Part shown: piece after piece, positions 15,471-24,299 of the stretch
Layout: each line of letters begins with the position of its first letter
How positions within the stretch are numbered: the first letter of the stretch is position 1
NCBI RefSeq assembly: GCF_000686845.1
Contig: NZ_JMLS01000005.1
Location: forward strand, 225,672 to 289,671
Direction: 5' to 3'
Length of the DNA stretch: 64,000 nt
Source of the DNA: Paenibacillus sp. UNC451MF
GTDB taxonomy: Bacteria > Bacillota > Bacilli > Paenibacillales > NBRC-103111
Notes under the pieces: model-generated
What the model was told of the DNA's origin: nothing
The model's database searches: none
What the model saw: the letters and a program-made list of their open reading frames with translations, nothing else
Program-made: the position numbers and the translations under genes

Positions 15471-17366
15471 GTGAAAGAAAAGAAACACAAACTTATATTG
15501 AAATCATCTATGGCATTTTTGGTAGTAAGTCAATTTGCAAATACTTTGCCGCTACTGGATTTGTCCAAGCCGAGTGTGGCTAACGCAGCCGCATTTCCTG
15601 ATGTAGACGCAGCCTCATGGGCCTATAAATCGATTGTCAAAGTCAAAGCGCTTGGGCTTATTGTAGGGGATGATACGGGGCGATTTAATCCGGATAGCCC
15701 GGTGAGTCATCAGGAATCGTTAGTGATGGCGCTTCGTTACCTGGGCTATGAAGAAGCGGCGGATAAAGCCGGGAATCCTCCTGTAGGAGTGGACGCATGG
15801 GCCAAAAATTGGGCTTGGCTTGCTTTGAGCAAGGGACTCCTCGTGGAGGGCGAAGAAACGCAGGCATCGGACGCCAATTGGGGTAAGCAGCCGGCAAGCC
15901 GCGAATGGATCACCCGTTTGGTCATTCGCGCAATGGGTAAGCAGACGGACGCATCGGCTCTGTCCAAGGCTTCGGTACCTTTTGCCGATGCGGGAGCTTT
16001 ATCGGATTGGTCGGTAGGTTTCGTCAACGCTGCCTTGCAGCTAAAGGTGATCAGCGGGTTTCCGGATCAAACGTTTAAACCCAAAGAGCTAGTAACGAGA
16101 GCGCAGCTGGCGACGATTTTGAGCAACGCTGAAGCCGTCGTGAATCAGCTTCCTGAGAGAGTAACGAAAGGGCAGTTTGTAGAATTGTCCGGAAGTACGT
16201 TGACGATTACGGATAAGTCAGGTAAAAAAGTGCTCTTTACGATGCATCCTGACAGCATCATATACAACGAAAAAGGACCTGTAACCTCCTTGAAGGCTGG
16301 ACAAGCCGTGACGGTTGTTCACAGCGGCAGTACAGCTTACTTTGTAGAGGCAGCTGCGCAGCAGCAAGCTGAGGTTCAACATAAGGCTCAACAAGGCGAC
16401 AAAGGAGAAAAAGGCGATAAGGGTGATAAAGGGGATAAAGGCGATCCCGGAGAGAAAGGCGAAAAAGGTGAGAAGGGAGACAGAGGTTCTTCCGGGGGTG
16501 TAGGTCCAGCGGGTTCAGCAGGAGCTGATGGTGCCGATGGAGCTACAGGAGCCACTGGAGCGACCGGGGCAACCGGCGCTATAGGTCCAGCGGGAGCTGA
16601 CGGTGCTGTAGGACCGGCAGGTACAACAGGAGCGCAGGGCATTCAAGGTGTAACGGGGGCTACTGGGGCTGACGGTGCCATAGGTCCAGCGGGAGCGACT
16701 GGTGCGGCAGGAGCAACAGGTCCGACAGGGGCGCAGGGTATCCAAGGTATCACAGGAGCTACGGGGGCAACTGGAGCTGTAGGAGCAACTGGTCAAACGG
16801 GAGCGACAGGTCCTCAGGGCACACAAGGCATCCAAGGTATCCAGGGTGTAACGGGTCCTGCGGGAGCCACCGGAGCGACAGGTCCGACAGGCCCGACAGG
16901 CCCGCAGGGCGTCCAAGGTATCCAGGGCGTAACAGGCCCAACAGGCGCCACAGGAACAGCTGGAGGGATTGCCACATTCGGATTTGCTGCCAATACTTCA
17001 GGCTCGGTTATTGCTGTTATATTGGGCGGGACGGACATTCCGTTGCCTAACAACCAGAATGTAGAAGGGATTACCGTGAATGGGTCGAACACGGTATTCA
17101 CTGTGACAGAGACAGGCTTGTACTATATCAACTACAATATTAATCTGACAGCTGCACTGTTAGCCAGCTCAAGAATTAATGTTAATGGCGCAACCGTACA
17201 GGCAAGTGTACTCAGTCCAACCACATCTCAGTCCCAGTATAATTCCAACGTGATCATCCCGTTAGCCGCAGGGGATACTATTGAGCTTCAACTATTTGGT
17301 TTATTGGGAGCCGCTACATTAACTTCTGGCGGCGGGGCTCAACTGGCAATTATTAAATTGAAGTAA
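15471..17366 (+). CDS. SLH-anchored collagen-like surface protein with BclA-type C-terminal domain
   Basis: A 631-residue surface protein. A signal peptide (1-40) is followed by three SLH repeats (about 41-93, 105-158 degenerate, 169-220) that normally bind pyruvylated wall polymer. A small domain (about 225-300) leads into 63 uninterrupted Gly-X-Y triplets (309-497). The first ten are charged GDK/GEK types; the rest are GAT, GPT, GIQ and GPA types. The last ~130 residues resemble the trimerising BclA-C/C1q-like head ([19 protein letters not shown]). The GTG start has AGGGAGG ahead. It lies between a glycosyltransferase and an RCC1 protein. It is likely a trimeric, probably glycosylated filament on the cell or spore surface. 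Confidence 0.92.
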   Translation: MKEKKHKLILKSSMAFLVVSQFANTLPLLDLSKPSVANAAAFPDVDAASWAYKSIVKVKALGLIVGDDTGRFNPDSPVSHQESLVMALRYLGYEEAADKAGNPPVGVDAWAKNWAWLALSKGLLVEGEETQASDANWGKQPASREWITRLVIRAMGKQTDASALSKASVPFADAGALSDWSVGFVNAALQLKVISGFPDQTFKPKELVTRAQLATILSNAEAVVNQLPERVTKGQFVELSGSTLTITDKSGKKVLFTMHPDSIIYNEKGPVTSLKAGQAVTVVHSGSTAYFVEAAAQQQAEVQHKAQQGDKGEKGDKGDKGDKGDPGEKGEKGEKGDRGSSGGVGPAGSAGADGADGATGATGATGATGAIGPAGADGAVGPAGTTGAQGIQGVTGATGADGAIGPAGATGAAGATGPTGAQGIQGITGATGATGAVGATGQTGATGPQGTQGIQGIQGVTGPAGATGATGPTGPTGPQGVQGIQGVTGPTGATGTAGGIATFGFAANTSGSVIAVILGGTDIPLPNNQNVEGITVNGSNTVFTVTETGLYYINYNINLTAALLASSRINVNGATVQASVLSPTTSQSQYNSNVIIPLAAGDTIELQLFGLLGAATLTSGGGAQLAIIKLK

Positions 17367-17430
17367 TACCGTTAAAAGCACGTGGTACATCAATCGGAAA
17401 TTCCAAATAGAGAGGGTGATCCTCAAATTT

Positions 17431-19107
17431 ATGAAGTACAGAAATCGAAAAACGATGACCATCTTCATGGGCGGTCTTCTCTTGTTCAGCGCTCCTGCGG
17501 CCTTTGCGGATTTTGAATCCGCGCATGTGGCCGGGCCGAATCCGAAAGGCTTTAATGGTTCCGCCACAGTTGGTTCATCCATAGCGCCATATAATGTATT
17601 GTCTTCTCCATCAACGTCATCAAATGACAGATTGTACGCTGCTGCCGGTACAGGAAGGTCCGTTACCCGAGTTACTTATAATGTCTATGCCCCTATCGAA
17701 GCGATACCGGTAGAGAAGCCGACTGTAACGGCAGCTGTTTACCCATCGACATCAATGCCTTTCACTACTTTGACTACCGGAGAGAGACATTCCCTGGCTG
17801 TCGGTCAGGACGGCGCTGTGTGGGCGTGGGGCACTGGTCCGGGTACTCATGAGGGAGGGGACAAGTCCTCGCTTACGATTCCCGAAAAGATCCCGGGTCT
17901 AAGCGATATCCGATCCGTCAGCGCTAAAGGAATCCATAGCCTTGCTTTGCAAAGCAACGGTCAGGTCTGGGCCTGGGGGGATAACAGCTTCGGCCAGCTG
18001 GGCAGCGGAAGTGAGACAAGCCGTTCCTATCCCGTGAAGGTGATGGATGATGTAGCTGCTATTACTAGCGGAGCGACACACAGCGTTGCCCTCAAAAAGG
18101 ACGGGACCGTTTGGACCTGGGGCTATAATGTATCCGGACAATTGGGAGATGGGACAACCTCTACCCGTTGGAATCCAGTACAGGTCAGCGGCTTGAATCA
18201 TGTAACAGCTATTTCGTCTTCCGGTTCCTCTACCCTCGCGTTAAAAAACGACGGGACGGTATGGGCTTGGGGGGATAATTACGCAGGACAACTGGGTGAT
18301 GGGACAAACGATAATCGCAGCACGCCTGTACAAGTTTCTGTATTAACTAATGTTTACGCGATTGCATCGGGAGGCTATCACAGCATGGCACTTCAAAGCG
18401 ACGGAAGCGTGTATACATGGGGAGACAATCGTTACGGGCAATTGGGTGATGGAACGACTAATAGCCGATTGAAGCCAGAGCGAGTGACGGGCTTGAATGA
18501 CGTACGCATGCTTGCAGGAGGGCTGTTCCACAGTCTGGCCATTCGCGGTGATGGAAGCGTATGGTCCTGGGGGAGTAACCAATTCGGGCAACTGGGGGAT
18601 GGCACAACGACGAATCGATCCACGCCTGTAAAGGTTATCTCGATCACCGGCGCAAATATTATTGATGCGGGAACGTTCTCAAGTGCGGCGAAAAGTGAAG
18701 ATGAAGCATACTTCATGTGGGGTGAGAACAACTCAGGCCAGTTGGGCAATGGAACAACCAGCCCTTCAAGAATTCCGATCACCGTTGCAGACCTTAATGG
18801 TGACAAACGAGACACAACGTCTCCAACTGCACCAGAGAATGTGGCTGTTACAGGACTCAGCACGAATTTGATATGTATCGCTTGGATGGATGCTACAGAT
18901 AATGTTGGAGTAGCAGGCTATGACATCTATAGAGATAACGTCAAGATAGGAAGCAGCCCAACAACCAGCTATATTGACAAAGGACTTAATGCGTCAACGA
19001 GCTATGTTTATACGGTGAGAGCGAGAGACGGGGCAGGAAACGAATCGGCTCCCGGCAAAGCTATTACAGCGGCAACTTTGGGCGAAGTGGATGAAATCCA
19101 GCACTAA
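17431..19107 (+). CDS. Secreted RCC1-repeat beta-propeller with C-terminal fibronectin type III domain
   Basis: A 558-residue exported protein. The signal peptide ends near residue 26 (SAPAAFADF). Seven RCC1-like repeats (HSLAVGQDGAVWAWG, GDNSFGQLGSG, GYNVSGQLGDGTT, GDNYAGQLGDGTN, GDNRYGQLGDGTT, GSNQFGQLGDGTT, GENNSGQLGNGTT) would form one seven-bladed propeller. An Fn3 domain follows (about 465-550). ATG at 17431 is used because AGAGGGTGAT, complementary to the 16S end, lies upstream; the upstream in-frame GTG is inside that site. No terminator separates it from the collagen-like gene 64 bases upstream, so they are probably co-expressed. The ligand is unknown; such propellers usually bind proteins. 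Confidence 0.9.
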   Translation: MKYRNRKTMTIFMGGLLLFSAPAAFADFESAHVAGPNPKGFNGSATVGSSIAPYNVLSSPSTSSNDRLYAAAGTGRSVTRVTYNVYAPIEAIPVEKPTVTAAVYPSTSMPFTTLTTGERHSLAVGQDGAVWAWGTGPGTHEGGDKSSLTIPEKIPGLSDIRSVSAKGIHSLALQSNGQVWAWGDNSFGQLGSGSETSRSYPVKVMDDVAAITSGATHSVALKKDGTVWTWGYNVSGQLGDGTTSTRWNPVQVSGLNHVTAISSSGSSTLALKNDGTVWAWGDNYAGQLGDGTNDNRSTPVQVSVLTNVYAIASGGYHSMALQSDGSVYTWGDNRYGQLGDGTTNSRLKPERVTGLNDVRMLAGGLFHSLAIRGDGSVWSWGSNQFGQLGDGTTTNRSTPVKVISITGANIIDAGTFSSAAKSEDEAYFMWGENNSGQLGNGTTSPSRIPITVADLNGDKRDTTSPTAPENVAVTGLSTNLICIAWMDATDNVGVAGYDIYRDNVKIGSSPTTSYIDKGLNASTSYVYTVRARDGAGNESAPGKAITAATLGEVDEIQH

Positions 19108-19143
19108 TGTTCGAGGCTAAAAACTAGTCGTGTATACATTGAA

Positions 19144-19195
19144 AAAACCATAGGAACCTGTCTCTTTTATAGAGAACGTTCCTATGGTTTTATCT
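19144..19195. terminator. Bidirectional terminator between rcc1-like and pectinesterase genes
   Basis: AAAACCATAGGAAC pairs with GTTCCTATGGTTTT around a 20-base loop. A T-rich tail (TATCTTTTT) follows on the plus strand and the upstream A-run serves the minus strand. Confidence 0.85.
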
Positions 19196-19197
19196 TT

Positions 19198-20202
19198 TTA
19201 CTCAATCGACATGGGATTCCAGCCGTCTTCACCCGCGAGTACCCGCTGGATCGAATAAGATGGGGCCTCCTCCGCAGTCAGTTTCTTCGACCAGGCTACT
19301 CTTTGCTCCGAAGAAGCCCCTGGCCCTTGACAGTCATACTCACAGAAAGCGGTTGTCGACTCACTCTCCGGCTTATTCCAGTTGTCCCATCCGGCCATGA
19401 TAATATGCTCGCCCATCCAGCAGTGTAAGAAGGCGACTTTGGCATAGTTTCTCCATGGTCTGCCAAGATAGACGGATTGTACAGGAGCGTCGCTGGTTAA
19501 ACGGCAATTATGGAACACATAGCCGAAAGGAACTTCTTCTGGAGTTGAGGGAGCCGTCAGCCAGCCGTGAATGGAATCCGCGGGAAACTCCTTTGCATCT
19601 TCTTCGCCCATGCGCCGTTTGGAGAAAATCTCACATTGGTTAAACACGGCTGTCGCCGAACCGAATATGAAGTCGACATCACCCTCCAAATAGCATTGCT
19701 CGTAGTACTGCCGTACATTTCTACGAGGAAAGCCTTCACGGGGACCGCCAAAATGTGCCCTTTGCATAGGAGCGGGTGGTAACGGTCCGGTAAATAGCGT
19801 ATCCTGATGGCCGATAAAACGGCAATTTTTGAACGTTACCCGATCTCCATCCACATAAGCGGCCAGTGCTTGACCGACAAGAGCCCCTCGTCCTGCCGAA
19901 TTTTCAAACGTAATCTGCTCAGCTGAGAAATCGTCGGCGCCGACGAAGAAGGAATAAGAGTGAAACGTCTCGTAGGGATCTCCGTTAGGAAATGTTTTGC
20001 GGGCGTAATCGTCAAAGGTAAGAATCGTATGCTCCGCGCTTTCACCAACCAGACTGACTCTTGGTTTTTCCACATGAATTTTCTCTTTGTAAACTCCGTT
20101 TCTTATGTAAATAATGACTCGCTCGGGGTGACCGTTAGGAATTTGATCGAGCGCTTCTTGAACTGTGAGGAAATCTCCACTGCCGTCGGATGCAACTATC
20201 AT
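19198..20202 (-). CDS. Pectinesterase (carbohydrate esterase family 8), no signal peptide
   Basis: A 334-residue right-handed beta-helix esterase that removes methyl groups from pectin. CE8 landmarks are GQALAAYVDGD (about 110-120), GHQDTLF with acid/base D134, GDVDFIFGSATAVF with nucleophile D177, and YLGRPWRNYAKVAF with the conserved Arg. The ATG at 20202 is chosen because AAGGAGAG lies about 10 bases upstream; a longer frame to 20364 has no ribosome site and adds non-family sequence. No export signal is visible, so it probably acts on imported oligogalacturonides. Pectin context continues with the genes at 24300-32895. Confidence 0.9.
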   Translation of the reverse strand: MIVASDGSGDFLTVQEALDQIPNGHPERVIIYIRNGVYKEKIHVEKPRVSLVGESAEHTILTFDDYARKTFPNGDPYETFHSYSFFVGADDFSAEQITFENSAGRGALVGQALAAYVDGDRVTFKNCRFIGHQDTLFTGPLPPAPMQRAHFGGPREGFPRRNVRQYYEQCYLEGDVDFIFGSATAVFNQCEIFSKRRMGEEDAKEFPADSIHGWLTAPSTPEEVPFGYVFHNCRLTSDAPVQSVYLGRPWRNYAKVAFLHCWMGEHIIMAGWDNWNKPESESTTAFCEYDCQGPGASSEQRVAWSKKLTAEEAPSYSIQRVLAGEDGWNPMSIE

Positions 20203-20363
20203 GGGAGCAAACTCTCCTTTTTTATGTGAAAATGATAAATGTTTTGCATCCAGTTTACCAGAAAGAACGTAAATACTATAGACGTATTCGTGCAGACCGA
20301 CAGTGGAAGTGGACCTGAAGGAACTTAGGTGAGTCGCGAAAGGGACTTGAGCTTCGGATGGCA

Positions 20364-20393
20364 TTGCTATAACGGTTTTCCTTGCTGTACACT
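20364..20393 (+). promoter_or_regulatory. Possible promoter of the AI-2E-family permease gene
   Basis: TTGCTA (20364-20369) and TACACT (20388-20393) are 18 bases apart, upstream of the permease gene. Both boxes are imperfect. Confidence 0.4.
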
Positions 20394-20436
20394 AAGAAAG
20401 AGATAGTTGAGGGGCCACTTGAATGGAGATGAATCA

Positions 20437-21441
20437 ATGGAGAATGTAAGACGTTTCTTTGCGAATTTAACAGTACGACGATTTTCCATTCTGGCGATAA
20501 TATGCTTGTTGCTGTTCAGTATTAGAGACATGCTCAACCTGGTTTTGTTAACCTTTCTGATCGCGTATGTCATGCACAGCCTACAGCAAGCTTTGTCAAA
20601 AAGAATCAGCAAGTACGTTGTGGTGAACAGTAAGGTCATTATCATCCTGTTATATTTGATTTTCGTTACTATGATCGTTTTTGCTCTGATTCATTATGTC
20701 CCTAAGCTTTTTATTCAAATAAAACAGTTAAAAGATAGTCTGGTTGCCTTTACGAATTTACCGGCACCTGAAGACGAGTTTTCCCGCTATATTTATAAAA
20801 CCTTGAAAGATTTGAATTTACAGGCCTATGTTAAGCAAGGTTTTGAATACGTACTGAGAATCAGTAACTGGGGAACGACTTTCGTCTTGTCTTTAATTCT
20901 TAGCCTTGTGTTTATTCTTGAAAAAAGCCGGATTGTTACGTTTACCTTCAAGCTTAAAGCAAGTAAATTATCCTGGCTGTATGAAGAACTGGAGTATTTC
21001 GGGAGAAAATTCATTTTATCATTCGGTAAAGTAATTGAAGCACAGCTTCTGATTGCTCTTTGTAACACAGTATTCACGGTGATTGGTCTGTGGATTCTAG
21101 GCTTCCCGTACCTTTTTGCCTTGTCCATTATGATTTTCATGCTTAGTCTGGTTCCTGTGGTAGGCTTTGTCGTATCCCTTATTCCATTATGTCTGATCGG
21201 ATACAATATCGGCGGATTGATGATGATTGTATACGTCATTGCCATGATTGCGGTGCTGCATGTATTGGAAGGATATTTGTTGAATCCGAAACTGATGTCC
21301 TCCAAAATGAATCTTCCTATGTTCTACACGTTCGTGGTACTCGTATTTTCCGAGCATTATTTAGGAGTATGGGGCTTGATTCTGGGGATTCCGATTTTCG
21401 TCTTCCTGCTGGATATATTGGATGTAGAAACAAAGGGATGA
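20437..21441 (+). CDS. AI-2E family (PerM/UPF0118) membrane protein
   Basis: A 334-residue polytopic membrane protein of the AI-2E/PerM family, whose members include proposed autoinducer-2 exporters and Na+/H+ antiporters. Two or three hydrophobic segments at the N-terminus, a soluble middle (about 110-150) and five C-terminal segments match the family, with LSLVPVVGFVVSLIP and EGYLLNPKLMSSKMNL as its conserved region. ATG at 20437 is selected because TGGAGAT lies 7 bases upstream. It is divergent from the pectinesterase and convergent with the LuxR gene, so it is probably monocistronic. The substrate cannot be predicted. Confidence 0.88.
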   Translation: MENVRRFFANLTVRRFSILAIICLLLFSIRDMLNLVLLTFLIAYVMHSLQQALSKRISKYVVVNSKVIIILLYLIFVTMIVFALIHYVPKLFIQIKQLKDSLVAFTNLPAPEDEFSRYIYKTLKDLNLQAYVKQGFEYVLRISNWGTTFVLSLILSLVFILEKSRIVTFTFKLKASKLSWLYEELEYFGRKFILSFGKVIEAQLLIALCNTVFTVIGLWILGFPYLFALSIMIFMLSLVPVVGFVVSLIPLCLIGYNIGGLMMIVYVIAMIAVLHVLEGYLLNPKLMSSKMNLPMFYTFVVLVFSEHYLGVWGLILGIPIFVFLLDILDVETKG

Positions 21442-21444
21442 TGG

Positions 21445-21483
21445 AAAGGCAAGTCCGGATTATACCGGACTTGCCTTTTTTGT
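21445..21483 (+). terminator. Strong terminator after the AI-2E-family gene
   Basis: AAAGGCAAGTCCGG pairs perfectly with CCGGACTTGCCTTT around a 6-base loop and runs into T residues. Confidence 0.92.
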
Positions 21484-21500
21484 TTGGACTGTTCAGCCCT

Positions 21501-24107
21501 TTAAGACTCATGGTCCGACAACCGCAGGTCCTGAACGGCCATCAGGGCTTGAGTCCGCGAGGAAACGCCCAGCTTCTCATATAAACGGGAGAGGTATACC
21601 TTGACCGTTCCTTCAGATAAATAAAGCTCGGCTGCTATTTGCTTGTTCGTAGCACCGTTGCGAATTAATCGGATCAGATTTATTTCGTTACGACTCAACG
21701 AAGCTGCTGCCGAGGGGGGATGAAGAGCTGATGGCAGCTTCTCATTCGGGAACAAGGTGAGAAGCTGGTTAACATAAGATTCAGAGACGGAGTTCCTGTC
21801 GGTTATACCACCCGACTTACTTTGTCCTAAATATATAGACAATAGTTCCGCCATGGGCATACCCTCGTCCAGAAAGCTGCGGACATACCCATTTCTCTCT
21901 CCAATAAGAAGTGCCTCATGCAGATAGGATAGGGCTGCGTTTCGCTGTCCCCGCTGATATTCGAGCAAAGCCTGCAGCATGCTGATTTCTACTATGCTTG
22001 ACAGCAGCTGTTCCCTCTCGCATTGAGGCTTAAGCAGCTCCAATAGTCGAAGAGCTTCCTTCTCCTTGTGCTGTTTCGCCAATAGCCGGACTAAGGTGAC
22101 ATAGTGGTACTCACGATTGAAGGTAGGCCGGTCCTTGGCAGAAACTTGGAGTGGCGCAAGCTCCTTCTTGGCTTCTGCTATGTGTCCGTCCTTCAAGTGA
22201 ATACGGGCTTTGAACGCCCTTAAGGTATTCACCCAGTGATCGCCAAAGTCTCTCCGCGCTATTTCTATAAGTTCTTCAATTGTAGAGAGAGCGACGTGAG
22301 TCAGGCCTTGTGCTATATAAAGAAGAGATTGTGTCATTCGGAGTGGAATGAGCAATCCGGGAGTTTTCTTGCTTATGGCAGCTGCTTCTATGAAAAGTGC
22401 TGCAGAACGCGAAGAATCAAGCTGGTTCCATTCGTAATATCCTTCGGCAAGCGACTGCTTTACGTACAAATGAATGAGTGAATGCTGCCATCCATGAGAC
22501 TCTAGTTTTTCCATAAACAGCTTGCCAACGGCTTCTGTTTCACTTGAAAGCAGCCCTTTAAGCCCTAGTGCTGTTCGCCTCACTTGAGGCTCGGTCATAT
22601 TGTAGTTGAAGTTATAGTAAGTTGGATTTTCCGGCAGCATCTCGTTGAGCATGTCATGACTGGATGAAAGCCATTTGGTAAATTTCCCAGCAGCAAACAA
22701 TAGATTCGATTTAACGAACAGGATGCCGCTTTGAAGCTGCTTTTGTCTCATCTTGTCGTCTAGCGATTGGCAGGCTTGATCTACAAGCTCCAGCTCGGCT
22801 TCCGAGCGATCAAACTGTCCTGTCAACATAAGGGTAAAAGTGTACATGAGAGACATTTCCAGAGACAGCCCGTATGATTTTGGGAAGCTTTCGAACCAGC
22901 GCAACAAAGTGGAAATCTCCCCGCGTTCCAAGACGATTGGGAGATGCTGCTCCAAATAAAGCTCCACTAGAGCAAAGTCTTTGGCCGCAATTGCATGATC
23001 GATGGCTTCATCCATCCATCCGCGTTCCGCGAAGCATTTGCTTGCCACAAGGTTGGATTGGAGCCATTGAACGGGATCGTTTTTTTGGAGAAGCTTCTGC
23101 AGATACTGGGCAAACAAATGATAGTAGCGATACCATTGATCACGATCGTCTAGAGGAACCAGAAACAAGTTCAGGTTCTTTACGCTTTCGAGCATTTGTA
23201 GGCTATCGGTTTCCGGACAGATGCTGGTGCAAATTTGCGAGTCCATCCGATCGAGCACGCTGGTCGCCAGTAAAAATCGATAGACGTCATCGGGAAGCTT
23301 GGATACGACTTCATGAAATAAATAATCGGAAACGCTACGGTGATTTCCATGGAATTCTCCGATGAAACGATCGTAATTCGTCTCGGAGCGAAAGGATATC
23401 GATACCAGCTGAAGGCCCGTTACCCATCCCTCGGTTTGCAGCATCAACTGCTGAATATGCCGTTGGTGCAGCTCGATACCTGACACCTCATTGAAAAATT
23501 GTATCGTTTCATCCTTCGTAAATTCGAGCTGATGAGCGCTAATCTCGGTCCGCTCCTCTTGGAGCATCCATTTAACGGTGGAGAAGGGGAGTTCGGTCCG
23601 TGTAGAGATCAGGATGTGAACGCTAGAAGGCAGGTAATCTATAAAATAAGATAGATTGTCATGAATGCGTTGGTCTTCAATTCTATGATAATTGTCCAAA
23701 ATGAGCGGTAAAGGCTCCGTTAACGAACACAGCTCATTGATTAACGCATCCAGAAAGGTGCTGATGGATGCGCTAGGAAGAATGTTGGCTAACGGCAGGA
23801 TACGGTCTGCTTGGCTAGGAGCGGCAGACGCAAGCGCGTGGATCATATATCGCCAAAACCTAATATTATCATTATCCAAGTCGTCCAGTGTGACCCACGC
23901 ACAGGCTTGAGCCTGGGCATGAACCCATTGGGTGAGCAGTGTTGTTTTGCCGAAGCCGGCAGGCGCACATAGGAGGGTGAGGCGGCGCTTCAACCCTGCT
24001 GTGATCGAAGCTAGCAGACGATCTCTTGGAATAAGATGCTCCTTCATAGCAGGAGCTGAAATTTTGGCTTTTAACAGGATAAGATCTGTGTCCGTTGTTG
24101 GAATCAT
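21501..24107 (-). CDS. Large ATP-binding LuxR-family (MalT-like) transcriptional activator
   Basis: An 868-residue STAND/LAL-type regulator. An N-terminal NTPase module has the P-loop APAGFGKTTLLTQW (about 49-62) and a Walker B-like LPLILDNYHRI. A long TPR-like helical region (about 350-790) follows. The C-terminal LuxR helix-turn-helix is complete (SRNEINLIRLIRNGATNKQI, then SEGTVKVYLSRLYEKLGV). In MalT the ATPase is switched by a sugar inducer bound to the helical region. ATG at 24107 has GAGGG upstream; an in-frame TTG at 24131 is less likely. It lies within the polysaccharide region, so it may control it, but no direct link is visible. Confidence 0.9.
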   Translation of the reverse strand: MIPTTDTDLILLKAKISAPAMKEHLIPRDRLLASITAGLKRRLTLLCAPAGFGKTTLLTQWVHAQAQACAWVTLDDLDNDNIRFWRYMIHALASAAPSQADRILPLANILPSASISTFLDALINELCSLTEPLPLILDNYHRIEDQRIHDNLSYFIDYLPSSVHILISTRTELPFSTVKWMLQEERTEISAHQLEFTKDETIQFFNEVSGIELHQRHIQQLMLQTEGWVTGLQLVSISFRSETNYDRFIGEFHGNHRSVSDYLFHEVVSKLPDDVYRFLLATSVLDRMDSQICTSICPETDSLQMLESVKNLNLFLVPLDDRDQWYRYYHLFAQYLQKLLQKNDPVQWLQSNLVASKCFAERGWMDEAIDHAIAAKDFALVELYLEQHLPIVLERGEISTLLRWFESFPKSYGLSLEMSLMYTFTLMLTGQFDRSEAELELVDQACQSLDDKMRQKQLQSGILFVKSNLLFAAGKFTKWLSSSHDMLNEMLPENPTYYNFNYNMTEPQVRRTALGLKGLLSSETEAVGKLFMEKLESHGWQHSLIHLYVKQSLAEGYYEWNQLDSSRSAALFIEAAAISKKTPGLLIPLRMTQSLLYIAQGLTHVALSTIEELIEIARRDFGDHWVNTLRAFKARIHLKDGHIAEAKKELAPLQVSAKDRPTFNREYHYVTLVRLLAKQHKEKEALRLLELLKPQCEREQLLSSIVEISMLQALLEYQRGQRNAALSYLHEALLIGERNGYVRSFLDEGMPMAELLSIYLGQSKSGGITDRNSVSESYVNQLLTLFPNEKLPSALHPPSAAASLSRNEINLIRLIRNGATNKQIAAELYLSEGTVKVYLSRLYEKLGVSSRTQALMAVQDLRLSDHES

Positions 24108-24230
24108 TGGGTCCCTCACACAATTCGACAAGATTTTGCTAGGAATAAAGTCTGATAATAACTAATTATACGGAATATCGGTGAAAAGTTCACTTACATA
24201 TACAGGAGAAATAGAATCTACCGGATAGCA

Positions 24231-24268
24231 AAAAGCACCTGACCATGTTCTTATTGGCAGGTGCTTTT
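24231..24268. terminator. Bidirectional terminator between the beta-helix gene and the LuxR-gene upstream region
   Basis: AAAAGCACCTG pairs with CAGGTGCTTTT. On the minus strand it is placed to end transcription of the gene at 24300-26222. Confidence 0.8.
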
Positions 24269-24299
24269 ATTGCATGTATTTACAAGGCAGGACGGTAAA

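Noticed and set aside
16395-16961. Short tandem repeats that could suggest a CRISPR array or minisatellite
   Set aside because: The periodicity is 9 bases and in frame with Gly-X-Y codons; there are no constant repeats with unique spacers.
16388-17101. Minus-strand Pro/Ser/Ala-rich open frames opposite the collagen region
   Set aside because: They are the mirror image of the Gly-X-Y codons on the plus strand, have no ribosome sites and overlap a convincing gene.
20437-24107. An AI-2 quorum-sensing module from the AI-2E permease plus LuxR protein
   Set aside because: The LuxR protein is of the large MalT-like ATPase type, not an autoinducer-binding LuxR; the two genes are convergent with a terminator between, and no luxS or lsr genes are seen.
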